Part shown: in pieces, positions 27,275 to 29,351 of the stretch
Layout of the letters: the number at the start of each line of letters is the position of its first letter
Position numbering within the stretch: the first letter of the stretch is position 1
DNA from: a virus
DNA length: 29,351 nt
Direction: 5' to 3' (one strand)
IMG/VR virus record: IMGVR_UViG_3300023106_000023
Span: 1 to 29,351 of that record
Made by a program: the position numbers and the translations under genes
Notes under the pieces: model-generated
What the model saw: the letters and a program-made list of their open reading frames with translations, nothing else
Told to the model about the DNA's origin: nothing
Databases searched by the model: none

Positions 27275-28842
27275 GTCACCGCCATGTCCGCAAGATAGTC
27301 ATCCCATGTCCGTTTCTCGTTTTCTACTTCCTGCGGCATCACGCCGACGGCCATCGCCAGCGCTACCATACCATCGATCCGGCCGCGCGCCGTCTTTTTG
27401 TCGAACTTGCGCGCTCCACTGTCGCCGACCACTTTGGCGTTGAACGCGCATGTGGTCAGCACAGGCTGGTTGCCGTGGCGCAGCTGGCCCTCGATCAACT
27501 TCACCTCCAGGTCGCGCAGGGCCGGCGTCATCGAAGCAGTTCCCTGGCCAAACTCGACAAAGCGGTCCATCTCGTCCACGGAGAACAACGGTTTCCCGGT
27601 TTTTTCATCCTCTTTGCGCAGCCATTCCTTCAAAAACGCCATCAAATATCGGTCGAAAGCGAACAATTTAACGTCGAATTTATCGAAAATTCGGCGCAAT
27701 TCCTGGGCAACGTAGCGGTATTGTATCGCTTTTCCGGGTGTTGTCAGCAAAAATCCTTGCTCATGCCACACGTTATACGGCACTTTATCGCGGTCCGACC
27801 GACCTTTCAAGTCGTGTTCGGGGAGCCAGAAGTACGGATAAACGCTGCCGTCGGCCTCGGAGACCAGCACCGCCGCCGTCAAGTCGCTGACGCTCGACAA
27901 ATCCATGCCTCCGTACACCGCCGGCTTCTCCTTCTCGGTCGGCGGCGCGCCGTTGGCCTCCCAAATCAGGCGCGAGATGAACGGCGCCACCGCGTCCACA
28001 CGCTGGTTGAGCACAAGGTTGCGTACGCCGTTCTCCCGCGACGGCTGGGCCTTTGCCTTTGCGATCTGCTTGCGCAAATCCTCCAGCGAGCGGAAGACAC
28101 CGAGGGCGGGATTGGCGGCGTACCACGCCGACTCGTCATCGAGGTCGCAATCGTCCGGCGCCGCGTACAGGTGCTTGACGATGTGGGGGTCCGGGTCGGC
28201 GTCAAGCATACGCGAGAGCATGTCGTTCGCCGTCGGCGCTTGGGTGCTGATCACCAGGTACAGCGCATTGTCATATGCGCCCTGCGCTGTCTCTACCGCC
28301 GTGACGAATTCGTTTTCCGGGCCTTTCACCTGGCCAAGTTCATCCATCACGCATAGCACAGGCGAAATTCCCTGGGTGGAAGAACCCTCGGCGGCCAGGG
28401 CCAGGTACTCAACGTTTTTATTCAAGCCGATGATGCTCTTCGCGGACGGCAGCACCTTGGTGCGGGCTCGCAATTCATCCGAGAAGTTTATCATTTTGAC
28501 CATTAATTTGAACAGCAGCGCGGCCTGCTTCAGGGCCATGGCGCCGCTGACGATCTGCGAATTCTCCAGCGCCTCAGGGCCGGCGATGTGCGCCAGGCAG
28601 ATGCCGGCGATCAGCGCGGTCTTTCCGTTCTTCTTGCCGATGCACAGTATGCCGGTATGGGTGCCATGCGGATTCGAGTAGACGTCGCGGATAAACTTTT
28701 TCTGGAATTCCTCCAGCACAATCGGCTGGCCGACCTTGCTACCTTCAGGCACCCGGCAGTGTTTCTGGATGAAGCCAATCACCCGCTCCGCTCGCAAAGC
28801 GAGCGCGGCATCGACGCTGTTCTGTTTGGCGCTCTTGCTCAT
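27271..28842 (-). CDS. terL: Terminase large subunit, 523 aa
   Basis: ATPase motor and nuclease of DNA packaging. Walker A is GKKNGKT (residues 69-75) preceded by HTGILCI, and Walker B is VLCVMDE (Asp167-Glu168). The nuclease domain begins PAVYGGMDLSSVSDLTAAVL with likely metal ligand Asp314. The end carries the conserved KKTARGRIDGMVALAMAVGV, where Asp is another nuclease ligand. This motif set fits the Terminase_1 group seen with HK97-type heads. The gene is coupled to terS by a 4-nt overlap (28839-28842). Confidence 0.96.
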   Translation of the reverse strand: MSKSAKQNSVDAALALRAERVIGFIQKHCRVPEGSKVGQPIVLEEFQKKFIRDVYSNPHGTHTGILCIGKKNGKTALIAGICLAHIAGPEALENSQIVSGAMALKQAALLFKLMVKMINFSDELRARTKVLPSAKSIIGLNKNVEYLALAAEGSSTQGISPVLCVMDELGQVKGPENEFVTAVETAQGAYDNALYLVISTQAPTANDMLSRMLDADPDPHIVKHLYAAPDDCDLDDESAWYAANPALGVFRSLEDLRKQIAKAKAQPSRENGVRNLVLNQRVDAVAPFISRLIWEANGAPPTEKEKPAVYGGMDLSSVSDLTAAVLVSEADGSVYPYFWLPEHDLKGRSDRDKVPYNVWHEQGFLLTTPGKAIQYRYVAQELRRIFDKFDVKLFAFDRYLMAFLKEWLRKEDEKTGKPLFSVDEMDRFVEFGQGTASMTPALRDLEVKLIEGQLRHGNQPVLTTCAFNAKVVGDSGARKFDKKTARGRIDGMVALAMAVGVMPQEVENEKRTWDDYLADMAVT

Positions 28843-29303
28843 GCGAGATAGTCGTCTTCCTGCTCGACTTCCTTGCGAAGATTACGCGCGCCGGCTTCGA
28901 GTTTGCGCTTGGCCGTCGGCGCGCGCGGGTCACCGGTGGCGCGGCCGATCATCTGCAGCGAACGACCGAGGGCCATCTGCCGGCGCGCGAGCGCTTCGTT
29001 GATTCCCACCAGCGGGTTGGCCACCTTGGTGCCGCGCTCGTTGGTCAGCACCCTGCCGTCCAGCGCCAGCTCGGCGCGCACTTCCTCCTGCTCCACCATG
29101 CATTCGGCCAGTTGCGCGGCGATCGTCAGCTGGTGCTCGTTCCACTCCTCGCGTGCGCGTGCGCGCACAATGTCCGCGAAGTACGGCTCGGCGTCTGCAG
29201 AAAGCTGCACGTGGGCCGGCGGCCGGAGGTCCGGGGAGGCCGCATTTTTTGCCGCGTTGATCGCGGCGGTGGCGCTGTCGGATCGGGTTTTTCGAGTTGC
29301 CAT
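28839..29303 (-). CDS. terS: Terminase small subunit (probable), 154 aa
   Basis: Probable DNA-recognition subunit of the packaging machine. The protein starts MATRKTRSDSATAAINAAKN, then PPAHVQLSADAEPYFADIVR, WNEHQLTIAAQLAECMVEQE and NPLVGINEALARRQMALGRS with an acidic end EVEQEDDYLA. The helical N-P-x-(V/M)...E..A..RQMALGRSL block resembles P27-type small terminases. It is directly coupled to terL. No clear Shine-Dalgarno is visible before ATG 29303. The remaining 48 nt of the window (29304-29351) hold no recognisable gene or promoter; the late promoter must lie further upstream. Confidence 0.85.
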   Translation of the reverse strand: MATRKTRSDSATAAINAAKNAASPDLRPPAHVQLSADAEPYFADIVRARAREEWNEHQLTIAAQLAECMVEQEEVRAELALDGRVLTNERGTKVANPLVGINEALARRQMALGRSLQMIGRATGDPRAPTAKRKLEAGARNLRKEVEQEDDYLA

Positions 29304-29351
29304 GGTGTAAGTTTCAGGTCAGCAAGTTGTGGGTTAGAGTTTGAAAAGAGG

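Noticed and set aside
1-29351. tRNA genes, integrase, attachment sites, insertion sequences
   Set aside because: None could be recognised on either strand by reading. A tRNA covariance scan would settle the first point.

Overview
This window reads as part of a tailed double-stranded DNA phage or prophage with siphovirus morphology. The DNA is GC-rich and densely packed, and many genes overlap by 4 nt (ATGA or GTGA). Codon use and the look of the proteins fit a high-GC proteobacterial host, perhaps betaproteobacterial, but that is a memory-based impression. No integrase, repressor pair, att site or tRNA is visible, so lysogeny cannot be judged.

Left arm, plus strand (1-8086): replication and early functions. 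It opens with the C-terminal part of a family A DNA polymerase whose 5' end lies outside the window. An intein (1291-2193) interrupts the polymerase between motifs B and C. Inside the intein, in another reading frame and with its own ribosome binding site and stop codon, lies a complete HNH endonuclease gene (1490-2125). Three modules follow, each opened by an identical 33-bp sequence that forms a sigma70-like promoter (2506, 4228 and 6695). Module 1 holds a putative HTH protein and a VRR-NUC nuclease among small unknowns. Module 2 holds a DUF2591/NinX-like protein and a SNF2-type helicase. Module 3 holds a 281-aa lipoprotein and two tiny membrane proteins.

Right arm, minus strand, read from 29303 down to 8088: late genes in HK97-like order. 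Packaging and head: terS, terL, portal, protease, major capsid protein, an 88-aa protein, and an 866-aa beta-helix spike-like protein in an unexpected place. Connectors and tail: head-tail connector, head-tail adaptor, gp10-like protein, DUF3168 tail terminator, tail tube, the tail chaperone pair with a canonical -1 slippery site, and a 1507-aa tape measure protein. Tail tip: one unassigned 317-aa protein and a glycine-rich tail fibre. Lysis: small and membrane proteins, holin candidate, T4-type lysozyme, and overlapping Rz/Rz1 spanins.

The two arms converge with a single base between their last stop codons (8086/8088). The most striking item is the intein with a free-standing endonuclease gene nested out of frame. 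It implies a homing element in which splicing and mobility are made as two separate proteins from one overprinted stretch of DNA. Other notable items are the tripled promoter/operator, the spike gene within the head module, the -1 frameshift, and the missing recognisable tail-tip genes.
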